A stretch of DNA of 64,000 nt from Paguma larvata. Lineage: Eukaryota; Chordata; Mammalia; Carnivora; Viverridae. Shown in pieces: positions 45,836 through 58,350 of this stretch. The notes under the pieces were generated by a model. The model searched no databases. It was not told where the DNA came from and saw nothing but the letters and a program-made list of their open reading frames with translations. The stretch lies in NCBI GenBank assembly GCA_030068075.1, contig CM057844.1, positions 19,700,001-19,764,000 on the forward strand. Direction: 5' to 3'. Made by a program: the position numbers and the translations under genes. The stretch's first letter is position 1; every line of letters starts with the position of its first letter.

Positions 45836-47309
45836 TAGCTCACTTATTGCGGTAGAGCCCTCTGATTTTACCCTCGTTTCCTGGCTGATGAATTTCTAAA
45901 CCACAGAGACATTGTTTTCTCTCATTTTAAGGCTGTACAATAACAGAATCTTTAGTCAACAGAATCTTTTTCATTTGTTAGCTTGTTCTTGTTTTACCAC
46001 TATAGAAATGCTTGTGGTTTACTTAACTTCCTTGTTTAGATTTTAGTACATACAGTTTATGCCATGTAATCTTTCTTCTTCAGGGATTCTAAGCTCCTGT
46101 AGGAATGAATTCTAAAAACCATTACCTTTTTTGGTAATTGAGAATTCACCACTAAAGTTCTGGAATTAATGTGCTCAACCCAGAACTTTTCAAGAATAGG
46201 AGGTAACCTACAAAAGTTTATAGAGGACCTACTTGGCACTTCTCCCAAAGTAACTTGAACAGGGTCTAGGGACTGTGCACCTTCCCAGTGATTCAGGTTT
46301 GATTTAGAGTTACCCACAACTCAGCCACTTTTATGATACAATTTACAAAAGGTGACCCATATGTAAAGGAAATGTAGTGCCTTTTAATAACCTTTTGTAT
46401 ACTTAAATATAATTATTAAGTTATCATACCTATAGACAGAACAAACTCAAGTCCTTTAATTAAAAAAAAAATTTAATCTTTCATGACTGCTCCATTAAAC
46501 AGAGTTATATTGATTTCTGTCTGGTACCCTGTGTTTTTCCAGGGAGTTACAAGGGATTGTTGTATTTTCTGTGGACAAATGTCTTAAATACAACTGACCT
46601 CTCCAGATTATCACAGCTGACTTTTCCCTTTATTTAAAGAGTGGCTCTTTTTCTGTCTTTAGGGTCACTCTGGCTCTTTGTTTCAGGATGTGTTCTTGGT
46701 TATCACATACACCCAGCAATACACAAGTCAAGTTTTCAATAGTCAGTGCTGTTTCCAGAAATGCCATGACATTTTCAGAATCAGAATAAAATAAACTTTA
46801 ATTAATTTTAATTTAAAAGACACGGTTCTTTGTCACAGATTGGTGAAAAATAAAGAGACATAAATAAATGTGATGTGAGATCTTGAATTAGAAAAGAAAA
46901 AGAACATCAATAGAAAAACTGGTGAAATTTGAATGAAGTCTCCAGTACAATAGTGTTGTACCAGTGTCGATTTCCTGTCCTGGTGGTTGTATAAGATTTT
47001 AACATTAGGGGAAGCTAGGTGAAAGTTATATGGTAACTTGCACAACTTCTCTGTAAATCTAAAATTATTTCAAAATTAAAAGTTTAAATATACATGTATA
47101 TTCACAGCCCCCAAATTGTTTGGTAATTATAGTGTTGGCCTTTCTTGAATCTCTCTCTAAGGCAACAACAATGGCCCAGGATGCATCAGCATACTCACTG
47201 CCCACAGGAATCCCAGAAATCATTTTGTTTGTACATCCACTGAAATACTAACAGTTGGATGCAAGCTTATTAGTAAGGTCCATGGAAGGCAGCAGGATCT
47301 CATGGAAAG
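45836..47309. other. no recognised gene or repeat
   Basis: AT-rich. The part at 46,760-47,090 ('gtgaaagttatatggtaacttgcacaacttctctgtaaatctaaaattatttcaaaattaaaag') resembles an L1 3' end in sense orientation. Confidence 0.4.
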
Positions 47310-47520
47310 AATAAAGGATTTGGATTCAGATGTGAGTTTCAGGCCCTCTTCCACCATTTACTAGTGTTTTCAGAAGGGCAGCTACCTTGACCTTTTCTCA
47401 ATTTCTTCATCTGAATATAAAGTATAATACCCATCCCACAGTAATTTTAAGAATTAAATGAGATTTATGTACGTAAATGCTAGCCATAAACTCTGAAACA
47501 CTATGTAAAATGTTCACTTT
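47310..47520 (+). repeat. MIR SINE
   Basis: 'gatttggattcagatgtgagtttcagg', 'cttttctcaatttcttcatctgaatataaag' and 'aagaattaaatgagatttatg' occur in order. Confidence 0.8.
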
Positions 47521-48346
47521 GGTTCATATCCTAAAGAATTGTTTGAAGAAAAAAGATTCTCTAGTTTCAGAAATTTTAACGTTATTTTTTCCTAGATTAG
47601 TTATATTGCAGCATTGAGTGCAATCAGAATCTATAGGTGATATATTTATAATTGTGCTTATAATATTTTTAATCTTTTATCATTAACAGTCAGTTTGAAC
47701 TTGAAACCAGTATAACGAAGAACCACAAAGCAGTAAGCTGAATATTGTAAAGTGTATTTAACATAGACATTTTACATGTATATTATTTTTACTTATTTAA
47801 GCCAATGCCTAGCCCTTTTGCTTTAGAAGTCATAATACTAAGAAGATAATTTCAAATATGAAAGCTCCAAATTTGTTGGTTTTCCTGAAATTTAAAGCAA
47901 AGGTCATCAATGGAATCTGTGGAGCTATTTTCAAGAAAGACCCTAGAAAGGTACAATGTCCAGTCTACAAATTACATGAGGCTTATATACAAACTTGTAG
48001 TTTGTTTCCAAAAGTAAGTTATTCTATAACAAATTGAAAAAAAAAGCTTAGCCAAAATATTTAAGTAGTGCTATGAGCTGTCTGTGGCAAAATTTTATTT
48101 TTTTTAATTTTACATCTGAGGGATGTAAAGTTGATTCTAAATCCATATTTCAGGTGCTTTTTTTTGTTTTTTGTTTTTTGTTTTTATTTCAGTGTTTAAA
48201 TGCTCTGATTCAGTAGCTGGTGAAGGGCTGCTGTCTGGTTTCAATCAGATGTTAATTCTTCTTCTTGCTGTGTCTACTGATTTTTAGCTGTTTCACTAAA
48301 GCAAACTCACACAGATCAGTCAGGCTCTTTTTCAAAAATCCCAATC
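47521..48346. other. no recognised gene or repeat
   Basis: AT-rich with poly-T/GTTT tracts near 48,160-48,190. Confidence 0.35.
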
Positions 48347-48360
48347 TAAAGCCAAGACCA

Positions 48361-48584
48361 GGGGTGCCTGGGTGGCTCAGTTGATTAAATGTCCGACTTC
48401 AGCTCAGGTCATGTTCTCACAGTTGGTAGATTCAAGCCCTACATTGGGCTCTGTGCTAACAGCTCAGAACTTGGAGCCTGCTTCGTATTCTGTGTCTCCC
48501 TCTCTCTTTGCTTCTCCTTTGCTTGTGTTCTGTCTCTCTCCCTTTCAAAAATGAATGAACATTAAAAACAATTTTTTTTTAATT
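48361..48584 (+). mobile_element. CAN SINE with perfect TSD
   Basis: Head GGGGTGCCTGGGTGGCTCAG. The TSD TAAAGCCAAGACCA occurs at 48,347-48,360 and 48,585-48,598. Confidence 0.97.
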
Positions 48585-48599
48585 TAAAGCCAAGACCAA

Positions 48600-49229
48600 A
48601 AGGTCAAAGAAATAGAAGATCTTCTAGTGAAGTCAGAGCTGCTTATCAGTAGTCCTCAATTGCTTACCTTTGAAGAAATATTAAAAAGATTGTTACCGAG
48701 TTGGTAAAATGAAGGAATAAAATCTGTTATCCTCAAGCAATGCATTTTCCAATTTAGTTAAAAAGTAGTTTATTAGGAATAGATGGAAACTTCCTTAATA
48801 TATAGTGCGTATGTGTGTGCCTGTGACTGTGTTTCAGTGCTAAGCACATCCTATTTACTGATGAAACAGCAATCTCATAAGATTATGAGGAAGACAACAA
48901 TATCCATTGTATTTTTAACATTTAACATATCTATAAATATTAGATAATTGAGAGAAGAAATAATTTATCTAATTTGTAAAAGGGGAATTAAAATCATTAG
49001 ATAATTATCCTAAGCAAATGTTTATTTAAGATTGGATAGCCACAGGATATTTATGAAGTATCTAATAATCCCTGTGGAAAATTTTCCTCACCAAATCTAT
49101 CCAGAGAAGGCCAAGGTTTTCAACCAAGTCTTTTAAGTAATAATCAAATTTGAAAAATCCCTATGAATCTTTACAAACAATACAGGGAACCTTTTTCTAT
49201 TTCCATTTACAATTAAATTTCTGTTGTAT
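48600..49229. other. no recognised gene or repeat
   Basis: AT-rich. Nothing recognised. Confidence 0.35.
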
Positions 49230-49275
49230 TCTCTTTAGTAAGTAATATACGCACATATCATAAAATACAAAAGGT

Positions 49276-49410
49276 ATTTTATGTATTTATTTTTAATGTT
49301 TATTTTTGAGAGAGAGATAAACAGAGCACAAGCAGGGGAGGGCCTGAGAGAGTCTGAGGTGGGGCTCGAACTTGTGAACCACAAGGTCATGACCTGCCCC
49401 TGACGCCCCT
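49276..49410 (-). mobile_element. CAN SINE with internal deletion
   Basis: Tail and head are present ('taatgtttatttttgagag' to 'catgacctgcccctgacgcccc'). About 80 bp of the middle and part of the head are missing. Confidence 0.85.
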
Positions 49411-49439
49411 CAAAAAGCATTTTAAACAGATATTCAATG

Positions 49440-49625
49440 AAAAGTCAGTCTTCCTCCAGCCCTGTCAGAAACAGTCACTGGTACCAGTTTTTTATATATA
49501 CTTTAAGAGACATTTTAGGCATATACAAAGCTTCTCTCTTAATCTTTTTACATTTATGGTAATGTGCCACATATACAGTTCTGTCCCTTGTTTTTATTTT
49601 GTTTACTTAGTAATATTATCATGCA
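49440..49625 (-). mobile_element. old L1 3' fragment flanking a younger L1
   Basis: 'agtcactggtaccagttttttatatatac...tatggtaatgtgccacatatacag' reads as a complement of an L1M 3' end. It seems to continue at about 51,440-51,700 after the inserted L1. Confidence 0.5.
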
Positions 49626-49629
49626 AACT

Positions 49630-51370
49630 GTGTGCCAAATCAGCACAAAATACACCCAGTGCTCATCATGACAGGTATACTCTTTAATCCCCATCACCTA
49701 TTTCACCTATCCTCCCACCCACCTCTCCTCTGGTAGCCATGTTTGTTCTCTATAGTTAAGAGTCTGTTTCTTGGTTTGTCCCTCTCTTTTCCCTCATTGC
49801 TCATTTGTTTCTTAACTTCCACATATGAGTGAAATCATATGGTTTTTGTCTTTCTCTGACTGACTTACTTTGGTTAACATTACGGTCTTTAGCTCCATCC
49901 ATGTTGTTGCAAATGGCAAGATTTCATTCTTTTTATAGCTGAGTAGTAGTCCATTGTATATATACCACATCTTTTTTATCCATTCATCAATGAACTCTTG
50001 GGCTGCTTCCATATTTTGGCTGTTGTAAATAATGGGGCAATAAACAGGAGGGTACATGTATCCCTTTGAATTAGTGTTTTTTAATTCTTTGGGTAAATAC
50101 CCAGTAGCGCAATTGCTGGATTGTAGGGTAGTTCTATTTTTAACTTATTGAGTAACCTCCAAACTGGTTTCCAGAGTGGCTGCCTAGTTTTCATTCCTGC
50201 CACCAGTGCAAGAGGGTTCCTTTTTCTCCACATCCTCCCAACACCTTTGTTTGTGTTGTTGATTTTAACCATTCTAACCAGCGTGAGGTGATCTCTCATT
50301 GTAGTTTTGATTTGCGTTTTCCTGATGCTAAGTGATGGTAAGCATCTTTTCATGTGTCTGTTGGCCATCTGTTTGTCTTTTTTGTCAATTTTTTGTTTTG
50401 TTCTATTTTTTATGTCTTTTTTGGAGAAATATCTGTTCTTGTCATCTGCCCATTTCCTAATTAGATTATTTGTTTTTCGGGTATTGAGTTTTATAAGTTC
50501 TTTATGTATTTTTGATACTAGCCCTTTATTGAATATATCATTTGCAAATATCTTCTCCCATTCTGTAGGTTGCCTTTTAGTTTTGTTGATTATTCCCTTT
50601 GCTGTCCAGAAGCGTTTTATTTTGATGTAGTCCCAGTAGCTTATTTTTGCTTTTGTTTCCTTTGCCTCAGAAGACATATCTAGAAAAAAGTCACTACAGC
50701 CAATGTCAAAGAGGTTACTGCCTGTGTTCTCTTCTAGTATTTTTATGGTTTCAGGTCTCACAGGTCTTTAATCCATTTTTAATTTATTTTTGTGTGCGGT
50801 GTAAGAAAGTGGTCCAGTTTCATTCTTTTACACGTTGCTGTTCAGTTTTCCCAACACCGTTTGTTGAGGAGACTTTTTCCCATTGGATACTTTTCCCTGC
50901 TTTGTCGAAGATTAATTGACCATAGAATTGTGTCTTTAGTTCTGGGTTTTCTATTCTGTTCCATTGACCATGTGTCTGTTTTTATACCAGTACTATACTG
51001 TTTTGATTACTACAGCTTTGTAATATAACTTGAAGTCTGAAATTGTGATGCCTCCAGCTATGCTTTTCTTTTTCAAGGTTGTTTTGGCTCTTTGGGGTCT
51101 TTTGTAGTTCCATACAAATTTTAGGATTATTTGTTCTAGTTCTGTGTGAAAAATTGCTGTTGATATTTTGATAGGGATTGGATTAAATGTGTAGATTGCT
51201 TTAGATAGTATGGATGTTTTATCAATATTTTTTCTTCCAATCCATAAGCATGGAATGTCTTTCCATTTCTTTATGTTGTCTTTACTCTCTTTCATCAGTG
51301 TTTTTTAGTTTTCAGAATACAGGTCTTTCACCTCTTTGGTTAGGTTTATTTCTAGCTATCTTATTTACAA
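49630..51370 (-). pseudogene. 5'-truncated L1, minus strand, broken ORF2
   Basis: Minus-strand frames at 50,081-50,761 and 50,993-51,295 carry typical L1 ORF2 C-terminal text, for example [29 protein letters not shown], and LPYNPAIALLGIYPK in the first, and [14 protein letters not shown] and [14 protein letters not shown] in the second. The 3' UTR follows at 49,630-50,080. The RT region is cut off near 51,370. ORF2 is split by frameshifts and stops, so no mobile element function remains. It is less diverged than the L1 pieces at 14.5-18.2 kb. Confidence 0.9.
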
Positions 51371-51439
51371 TATTTTTTTTAACTGCAAAATTAGTTTATG
51401 GTGATAAACTACAGTTACATATTTAGGTTCCTTCCAACC

Positions 51440-51700
51440 TTTTGGTATTATAAGCAGGACTGCAAAGAAGAACCTGATACATATGTGTTTGTGAGTACAC
51501 ATGTAAGCACATTTGAAAGTTAAATTCCTAAATGGGGAATTGCTGGGTCAACAGGTAAATCCATGCATAATTTTGCCAAGTTGTTCTCATGGAGGCTGAC
51601 AGTATTACTAATTGGCAATTTCACTAATAATGTGTGAGTGCTTACTAATGGGTAATATCAACCACTGGATAATATCAACTTTATGATATATTAGATTCCT
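51440..51700 (-). mobile_element. old L1 3' fragment, second part
   Basis: 'gcaggactgcaaagaagaacctgatacatatgtg' and 'taaattcctaaatggggaattgctgggtcaacagg' resemble a continuation of the old L1 that the younger element interrupted. Confidence 0.5.
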
Positions 51701-51756
51701 GTATGAATTTCGCCTGCTCTCCAGCTTTCTTGTATCCACCAGGATAGGCTAGTTTA

Positions 51757-51970
51757 CTTTTTTTTTTTTTTAATGTTTATTTATTTTTGAGACAGAGAGA
51801 GACAGAGCATGAGTGGGGGAGGGGCAGAGAGAGAGGGAGACACAGAATCTGAAGCAGGCTCCAGGCTCCGAGCTATCAGCACAGAGCCCGACGCGGGGCT
51901 CGAACTCACAGACCGTGAGATCATGACCTGAGCCGAAGTCGGCCGCTTAACCAACTGAGCCACCCAGGCG
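51757..51970 (-). mobile_element. CAN SINE, near-consensus, young
   Basis: It runs from CTTTTTTTTTTTTTTAATG to CACCCAGGCG and matches the felid consensus almost throughout. The 15-bp TSD GGATAGGCTAGTTTA occurs at 51,742-51,756 and 51,971-51,985. Confidence 0.98.
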
Positions 51971-51984
51971 GGATAGGCTAGTTT

Positions 51985-52230
51985 AAACCATCATAACAAA
52001 CAACCTCAAACTCTTAGTGGTTTATAATAAGAGATTTCTTTCCTTTTGGTACATGTCCATCAAAGGTCGCTGGAGGCTCAGCACCATGACTTTCACTCAG
52101 TAACTGAGGCCAATGGGGTTGCCACCATCTTGAACATTGCTGTTTGTCCTGGCTAAAGGGAAGAGGGCCCTGGAGAGTCTCACACCATCGGTATAGTCAT
52201 ACATGTGCCCAGAAGATGGAAAGCCAGAAA
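51985..52230 (-). mobile_element. possible old LTR
   Basis: 'ccatcataacaaacaacctcaaactcttagtggtttataa' followed by 'ggtacatgtccatcaaaggtcgctggaggctcagcacc' resembles a mammalian dispersed LTR in antisense. Confidence 0.45.
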
Positions 52231-52870
52231 TATTTGGCAAACTGCAGCTATGATTATCACATCTCCATTCTGTCCTGTTAATCTGTCAATTCATGTGGTA
52301 GTAACACAAGTTTTTCTTTTTTTGGAATATGTCTGGCTATTTTCTCTTTTTGATTTTTCCTGTCCAACTAGAATAGCTTCTCTAATTACCCTCCACCCTC
52401 CAGAAAAAGCCTTATTATGTCAGTATTTTTTATTTTGTCTGCATTAAATTTATAGATTTAAAGAAAATTGATATCTTTATAGTATTGTTTCCACAACCAA
52501 GAAGCAGATATATATTTTCAGTTATTTACATCTTTTATATCTTTCATATTTTCTTAGTATAGATTGTATATACTTATTAGTATTCTTTTTTATTTTACTA
52601 TCATCTCCAAATAATCATTTTAATTCCTTCTGTATAATCAGGTTGGTTTTCTTGAAGGAATAGAAAAGATATAACCATTTCTCACATAACATATTCATTA
52701 TATAATCAAAAAAAATTTTTTTTAATTCATACTGAAGATTTTTCTTTTCATGATCCATCTTTTTATTAATTCTAGTAAATAAGTAGATTACCATTACCCC
52801 AACAATAATACATTTACTCCAGCAACTAGAAGCACTTACCAATTTTTAAGAATTATATTTGTTTTGTGCT
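52231..52870. other. no recognised gene; AT-rich
   Basis: The part near 52,390-52,560 may be old L1 antisense. Nothing firm. Confidence 0.35.
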
Positions 52871-52876
52871 CTGCAG

Positions 52877-52932
52877 GTGTCTATTATGCCCACCTGTACA
52901 AGAACCCAGGAGATGATGAGCCATTAATGTAG
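52877..52932 (+). CDS. weak candidate terminal coding exon
   Basis: A good acceptor (TTTGTTTTGTGCTCTGCAG) precedes the stretch. Reading after the first two bases gives VYYAHLYKNPGDDEPLM followed by TAG. This could be the C-terminal end of a protein, with an acidic, proline-containing tail, but it is only 17 codons. No upstream coding exon was found to join to it, and the family is not recognised. It lies on the same strand as the CpG-island promoter at 27.5 kb. Chance is a real possibility. Confidence 0.2.
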
Positions 52933-52959
52933 AATAAGATCTGGCTCTAAAGAAAGAGG

Positions 52960-53975
52960 CTCACTGGCCCATTCATCAAACTTGAGAGATGTTGAAAATT
53001 AAACATCCCCAGGTAATTAGAGTATGGTTTTGAGTGATACAGGCAATGCTCTCTTATTGCATTTTGATTTGTTTTATTGTGAGAAAAAACATGGTTTTGT
53101 TTGTTTGTTTGTTTGTTTGGTGGGGGCAATCAACTTATTTCTAAAAGTAAGCAGGTATCGTATTACATTTAGGGTTTGTTTCATGCTAAGAATGAGAACT
53201 ACTCATACATCTTATTTCTTTGTACTGCCTTTGTAATTATGATGTGAAGTTCTTTAAACCTTGTTTCTCATCTTGTACTCCTATCTCAGTATTACTCTGG
53301 TCTTTTTCCTACAATCCATACTCTTTTAAGAGCTCCATCCTTAATCACAAGACTGTGAATTAAATAGAAGTGGTTGTTAATTGCTAATAAGCAGGTTATT
53401 TGTGAAATTATATTGTATGTATTGTTGTGCTTAGGACAGAGGTCAGAAAGGAATACAAGATGTCAAATTTGAATACCTCACCATCATCAAAGTGAAGTCT
53501 CATAAAAATCTGATGGAATGATTTAAACTGAAAATAGAGATTTTATCATTACACAAAAATGGAGAAAAAGTCTTTATGGAGCCAACACAGAATAACTACT
53601 GGGAATATGGCAGAGTAAAAAGAGACCCACCAAAATAACAAACACCTGAAATATAAAATGTTTAAAAAGACAGACTTCAATTGCAGTAAGCAAAGATAGC
53701 ACCACAGCCTTGATTTTAGAACTTGGGCAATACCAACAAAGAGAAAAGCCGTGTATAAACCCAGAGAAAACAAAGGTAATAGAAGAAATAGGAAAAAAGA
53801 AAAAAAACTGAAATGCAGAAGGAACAGAATTGTCAATAATAGGGCTGGAAAGAGTAAAAGACACAAAGACTACTAAAAAGAACTAGTTAGAATTAAAAAA
53901 AAAAAAAAAACACCTCGAAGCACTGTGGTAAAAGTATTAAAAAAATGTACATCCCTTAAGGGGAAAAAATGTCAT
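52960..53975. other. no firm gene or repeat
   Basis: It contains a (GTTT)n run at 53,098-53,118. The region 53,500-53,900 may be diverged L1. Confidence 0.35.
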
Positions 53976-53994
53976 CAGAATAGTGGAGTGGTCA

Positions 53995-54217
53995 GGGTGC
54001 CTAGGTGACTCAGTGGGTTAAGCGTGTTGAGTGTCTGACTTTGGCTCAGGTTTTCATCTCAGGGCTGGTGAGTTTAAGCCCTGCACGGGGCTCTGTGCTG
54101 ACAGCTCAGAGCCTAGAGCCTACTGCGGATTCTGTGTCTCCCTCTCTCTGCCCTCCTTGCACTCTGTCTCTCTCTCTCAAAAATAAATAAACATTAAAAA
54201 AAATTTTATTTTTTTAA
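53995..54217 (+). mobile_element. CAN SINE
   Basis: Head GGGTGCCTAGGTGACTCAG. The flanks AGAATAGTGGAGTGGTCA / AGAATAGTTAAGTGATCA form a TSD with three mismatches. Confidence 0.94.
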
Positions 54218-54235
54218 AGAATAGTTAAGTGATCA

Positions 54236-55005
54236 ATAAAATTAAGGCCAAGTGGGCCTTCAGGTTAAAATTCATGGAATAGGCAAATAGGTTATAACAA
54301 ATCCTGTATACCTGGTTTTTTACCCCTGCGACTCTCCTCCAAATAATGGTGGGGGGTAGGGGTGTTGCAAATAGAAAGAAGTGTCAGTAAAGGAAAAACT
54401 GAAGTTACTGTAGAGAAAAACAAACCTTTGCCTACAGATAGAGAGTTTGGCTTGTACTTATTTTCCAGATTTGACATTTAAAGACAGTATACCTACTTAC
54501 CAGTTTAACACTGGAAATAACTATCCTCTGGAGGATAAAAGATAAGAATGACCTTAGACTTGTAACTCAGATAACACGAGATGCATTTAGGGAAATATTT
54601 ACAGAATACAGAATCTTGTCTAGTTGTCTGCCTTTTGAAGATAAAAGATTTTTGAGCCCTAATATCTTAGAATCTTCAATAGCCAGGTACCAGAGGAGAT
54701 TATAAAAGACTGGGAATGCAAAGGAAGTTTCTGAAAGTGATAGAGACTGGAGCACTTTGAAGGAAGTGAGGTGGTAGTACCATCTAAGAGTGCCACACCT
54801 TAAGTACTCAGGTGCAAAGCACCTCAGGGCATGATCTCTACCTGAGGTTCTGCATTCTGGGGTTTGGGCCTCTGCACATATGGGAATGCAACCTTACCTA
54901 TACTCAAGGATATCCAGGGACTAGGAAAATCTTGCTGACGAAAGTTCAGAAGACTGCCAATTTACAGATTTATCATGAGAAATAGAATTTCTCACAGGTG
55001 AACCA
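54236..55005. other. no recognised gene or repeat
   Basis: AT-rich. Nothing recognised. Confidence 0.3.
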
Positions 55006-55211
55006 GGGGCACCTGGGTGGCTCAGTTGATCAAGCATCCAACTCTTGGTTTCAGCTCAGGTCATGATCTCACAGTTTGGGAGTTTAAGCCCCACATCCAG
55101 CTCTGTGCTGACAGTGTGGAGCCTGCTTGGGATTCTCTGTCTCCCTCTCTCTCTGCCCCTCCCCGGCTTGTTCTATCTCAATAAATAAATAAACGTAAAA
55201 GTTTAAAAAAA
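55006..55211 (+). mobile_element. CAN SINE
   Basis: Head GGGGCACCTGGGTGGCTCAG to AATAAATAAATAAACGTAAAAG. The flanks AGAATTTCTCACAGGTGAAC / AGAATTTTCAGGTGAAC form an imperfect TSD. Confidence 0.94.
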
Positions 55212-55557
55212 AAGAATTTTCAGGTGAACTTAAGTGTTGACTAGGCATAAGTAAAACTTTTGTATTTTCCCTTAAGTAAGTCACATGAGGAAAACAGAAT
55301 TAAAATTACTGTATAACTTTGGTACATCAGAATAGATTTAGAATTAAGGAATAGAAGTGGTTTTAAGAAGTGTTTCTCTGCTAAACTTGGAAGTATTCTT
55401 CCCTGTATAGGGATGCTTTCTGGGGGACCTAAATGCTTGACATTCACTGATGCACTGTGGCTATGACAGGAAATGTATGCTTAATTCTGTACATATATTC
55501 TATGCTTCTATACAAATGGACTTCTAACACTTGCTCCCTTTTACATCCTTTAATACC

Positions 55558-55760
55558 AGGGCCACCTGGGTGGCTCAGTTGGTTAAGCGTCTGACTTCAG
55601 CTCAGGTCATGATTTTACCATTTGTAGTTTGAGCCCCACGTCAAACTCTGTGCTGACAGCTCAGAGCCTGGAGCCTGCTTCAGATTCTGTGTCTCCCTCT
55701 CTCTCGATTCCTCCTCTGTTTGCACTCTGTGTCTCTCTCTCTCTCAAAAATAAATATTAA
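55558..55760 (+). mobile_element. CAN SINE
   Basis: Head GGGCCACCTGGGTGGCTCAG. The flanks ATCCTTTAATACC / ATCCTTTATACC form a TSD with a one-base gap. Confidence 0.95.
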
Positions 55761-55773
55761 ATCCTTTATACCC

Positions 55774-56690
55774 TCGGCTCTACCAGCTTTTATAGACATA
55801 GACAAATACTCAAATACATCACTGGATTATTTTTTACTTTAAATTCAAAAAATTCAAAAGATGTAAAAAAAACTCAATATATAATGGAGACTCTGTCCTC
55901 CCTAGATTCCTCATCCCCTCACCAAAAGCAGCTTATGCTATCAACTTCTTAGGCATCCTTCCAGAGATATGCATATTCAAGCAGATTCCTATATTCTTTA
56001 GTAGGGAAATATACCAAATCCAACTCGTAATAGATATGTTGTGGTTTTATTGGCCTCTGACAAAGTAGAGAATAGTCAGCTATGGATTGAGCTGCAGAGG
56101 CTCACATCTGCCCCTGACTATTAATAGAGACATAGAACCTGCCATCTAATTCTTTTAGGCTCAAGTTATTGCAGTAGAGCCAGCTCCTGGCCAGCCTAGT
56201 AAGGCCACTCTGTGGCTCATCAGCTGAACCTCAGTCACAGGTCAGAGAGGATGATCTCTTCTGCAGTTGTTTCCTAGGCTCTAGCTAAATGTATCTTGGT
56301 TTTCTTATATTTGTAATTAATTCCTGAGACTATCTTTGGTTATGCTTAGAAGACAAAAAGATTGCATCTTCTAAAGCACATACTGTTTGTGCACTGTCCC
56401 ATTTGGGCAGGGTCTTGAGAGACAACTTGTAAGTTTGCTATTTTATTGTCAGAACAATGAGCCAGAGATCAGCTAGTCAAAAGCAACGTTGTATTTGATG
56501 AGAATATATTTATAGTAATTATTTTAGGTGATATATAAGTAAAAAGCATGTTTGAAAGTCACTATATTCATTTGCCTTGGTATATGTTTTGTAACTAGTT
56601 GTTCTTGGAGTCTCACTGCTCAGAACTGTGAGTACTTTATTGAGATTTATTTTTATGTAGGCATTTAGTTGCACCTACCCTAAAATTTTT
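55774..56690. other. no recognised gene or repeat
   Basis: AT-rich. 56,030-56,300 is somewhat more GC-rich and could be an old transposon, but I could not assign it. Confidence 0.3.
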
Positions 56691-57014
56691 TCCATGTTAG
56701 CCTCCAAAATAAATATACAGAAAGCAGTAGCTTTTCTCTATGCCAGGAATAACCAGCTTAGAAAATATAATGGAAGAAAAGATTCCATTCATAAAACAGC
56801 AAAAGTACATATAATAACTAGTAATAAGCTAAAGGAAAGTATAAAACCTGTATGAATAAAGCTATAAAATCTACTGAAAGGCATAAAACTAGAATAAATG
56901 AAAAATAAGCTCCCTAAAGTAAGCTATAAATTTAATATACTTTTAGTCAACTTCCTAACAACATATCTTTTAAATTGTTTATCTGAAAAAAAAATGGTAT
57001 AAGAATAGCCTTGA

Positions 57015-57207
57015 GGGGGACCTGAGTGGCCCAGTCGTTGAGCATCTGGACTCTTGATATCAGCTCGGGTTGTGATCCTAGGGCCATGGGATTTAGCCAC
57101 ATGTTGGGCTCCGCACTCTGAGCATGGAGTCTGCTTAGGATGCTCTCTCTCCCTCTGCCCCTCCCCATGTGCATGTGCATGCTCTCTCTCAAATATAATA
57201 ATAATAG
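57015..57207 (+). mobile_element. CAN SINE, older subtype
   Basis: Head GGGGACCTGAGTGGCCCAG to CTCTCAAATATAATAATAATAG. The TSD AGAATAGCCTTGA flanks it. Confidence 0.9.
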
Positions 57208-57235
57208 AGAATAGCCTTGAAAATATTAAAAAGGA

Positions 57236-57452
57236 GGGGCGCCTGGGCGGCTCAGTCTGTTGAGCGTCCAACTTTGGCTCAGGTCATGATCTCGCGGTCC
57301 GTGAGTTTGAGCCCCGCATCGGGCTCTGTGCTGACAGCTCATATCCTAGAGCCTGCTTCGGATTCTGTGTCTCCCTCTCTCTCTGCCCCTCCCCAACTCA
57401 TGCTCTGTCTCTCTCTGTCTCAAAAATAAATAAACATTAAATATATATATAT
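57236..57452 (+). mobile_element. CAN SINE, young-looking
   Basis: Head GGGGCGCCTGGGCGGCTCAG, with an AAACATTAAATATATATATATAT tail. The TSD ATATTAAAAAGGA flanks it. Confidence 0.96.
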
Positions 57453-57956
57453 ATATTAAAAAGGAAGAGTAATAATGGAAATATTGCCTTATCATGTATG
57501 AATTATTGGTATGATAAAACTATATTAAAACAAAACATTGCATGCTGGTGCAAGCCATTATCATAGATAGAAAAAAGTGAAGGGACTACAAAATCCAGGA
57601 ACGGACACAGGCATATGTAAAAAGTAACTCTAAAAAAGGTAGAATTTTAAGACAGTAGAGAAAGAACTTTATAAATGCTATTATAACAAATGACTAACCA
57701 TTTGGAAAAAAACAATTTTAGGCCTTATTTCCATGCAATAGTTTCTAGATGGATTAGACATTTTAATTTAAGATTCAAAACCATGTAGGTATTAAAAGAG
57801 AATATAGGTGAGAATTTCTATTATCTGATGTGGGAAAATCAAAGATAGAAATCATAAGGAAAAGGCAACAAACTTGGTGGCAACAGGGCCAGGCAGAAAA
57901 TTGAATCATTCAAGTACAGTTGGGGAGAAAATAAAAATCATACAGTCCTGGATTTC

Positions 57957-57977
57957 TTTTTCTTTCTTTCTTTTTTC

Positions 57978-58011
<34 letters not shown>

Positions 58012-58013
58012 GA
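57957..58013. repeat. (CTTT)n and poly-T tract
   Basis: A pyrimidine-rich repeat of CTTT/TTTC units, then about 14 T. Confidence 0.93.
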
Positions 58014-58350
58014 TAGAGGTAGAAATATTTATCTTCTTTGAGAAAAATAACAGGATAAGCACAACAAGTGACCCACTGACATTTGGTTCAGAGTTAGGGA
58101 TTGTTAGGGGATGGTGGAAATTATGACATGTGAGAGCATACTGACTTAGCTCAGGGGTGCACTTACTCTACCTAGTATGTAAGAATGTCCCCTCCTCGCC
58201 CCCCAACTGTGCAGCAACACAACAGCTTGGAGTCCCCAAGGCCACTGAGCAATTGTTGCCCTGCAAGAATGAAGCCCAGAATTATTAGATCTTCTGATCT
58301 TTTTCCATGTAAAGCTGGACATTGCAAATTATATATATCTATCTATATAT

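Larger units (their letters stand above)
56700..57950 (+). pseudogene. old L1 ORF2 fragments, sense
   Basis: 'agcagtagcttttctctatgccaggaataaccagcttagaaaa' and 'gaagaaaagattccattcataaaac', then 'aaaatccaggaacggacacaggcatatg', follow L1 ORF2 order. They are heavily decayed and split by two SINEs (57,015-57,207 and 57,236-57,452). Confidence 0.65.

Noticed and set aside
50081..50761. 226-codon frame as a host gene
   Set aside because: It is L1 ORF2 C-terminal sequence on the minus strand.
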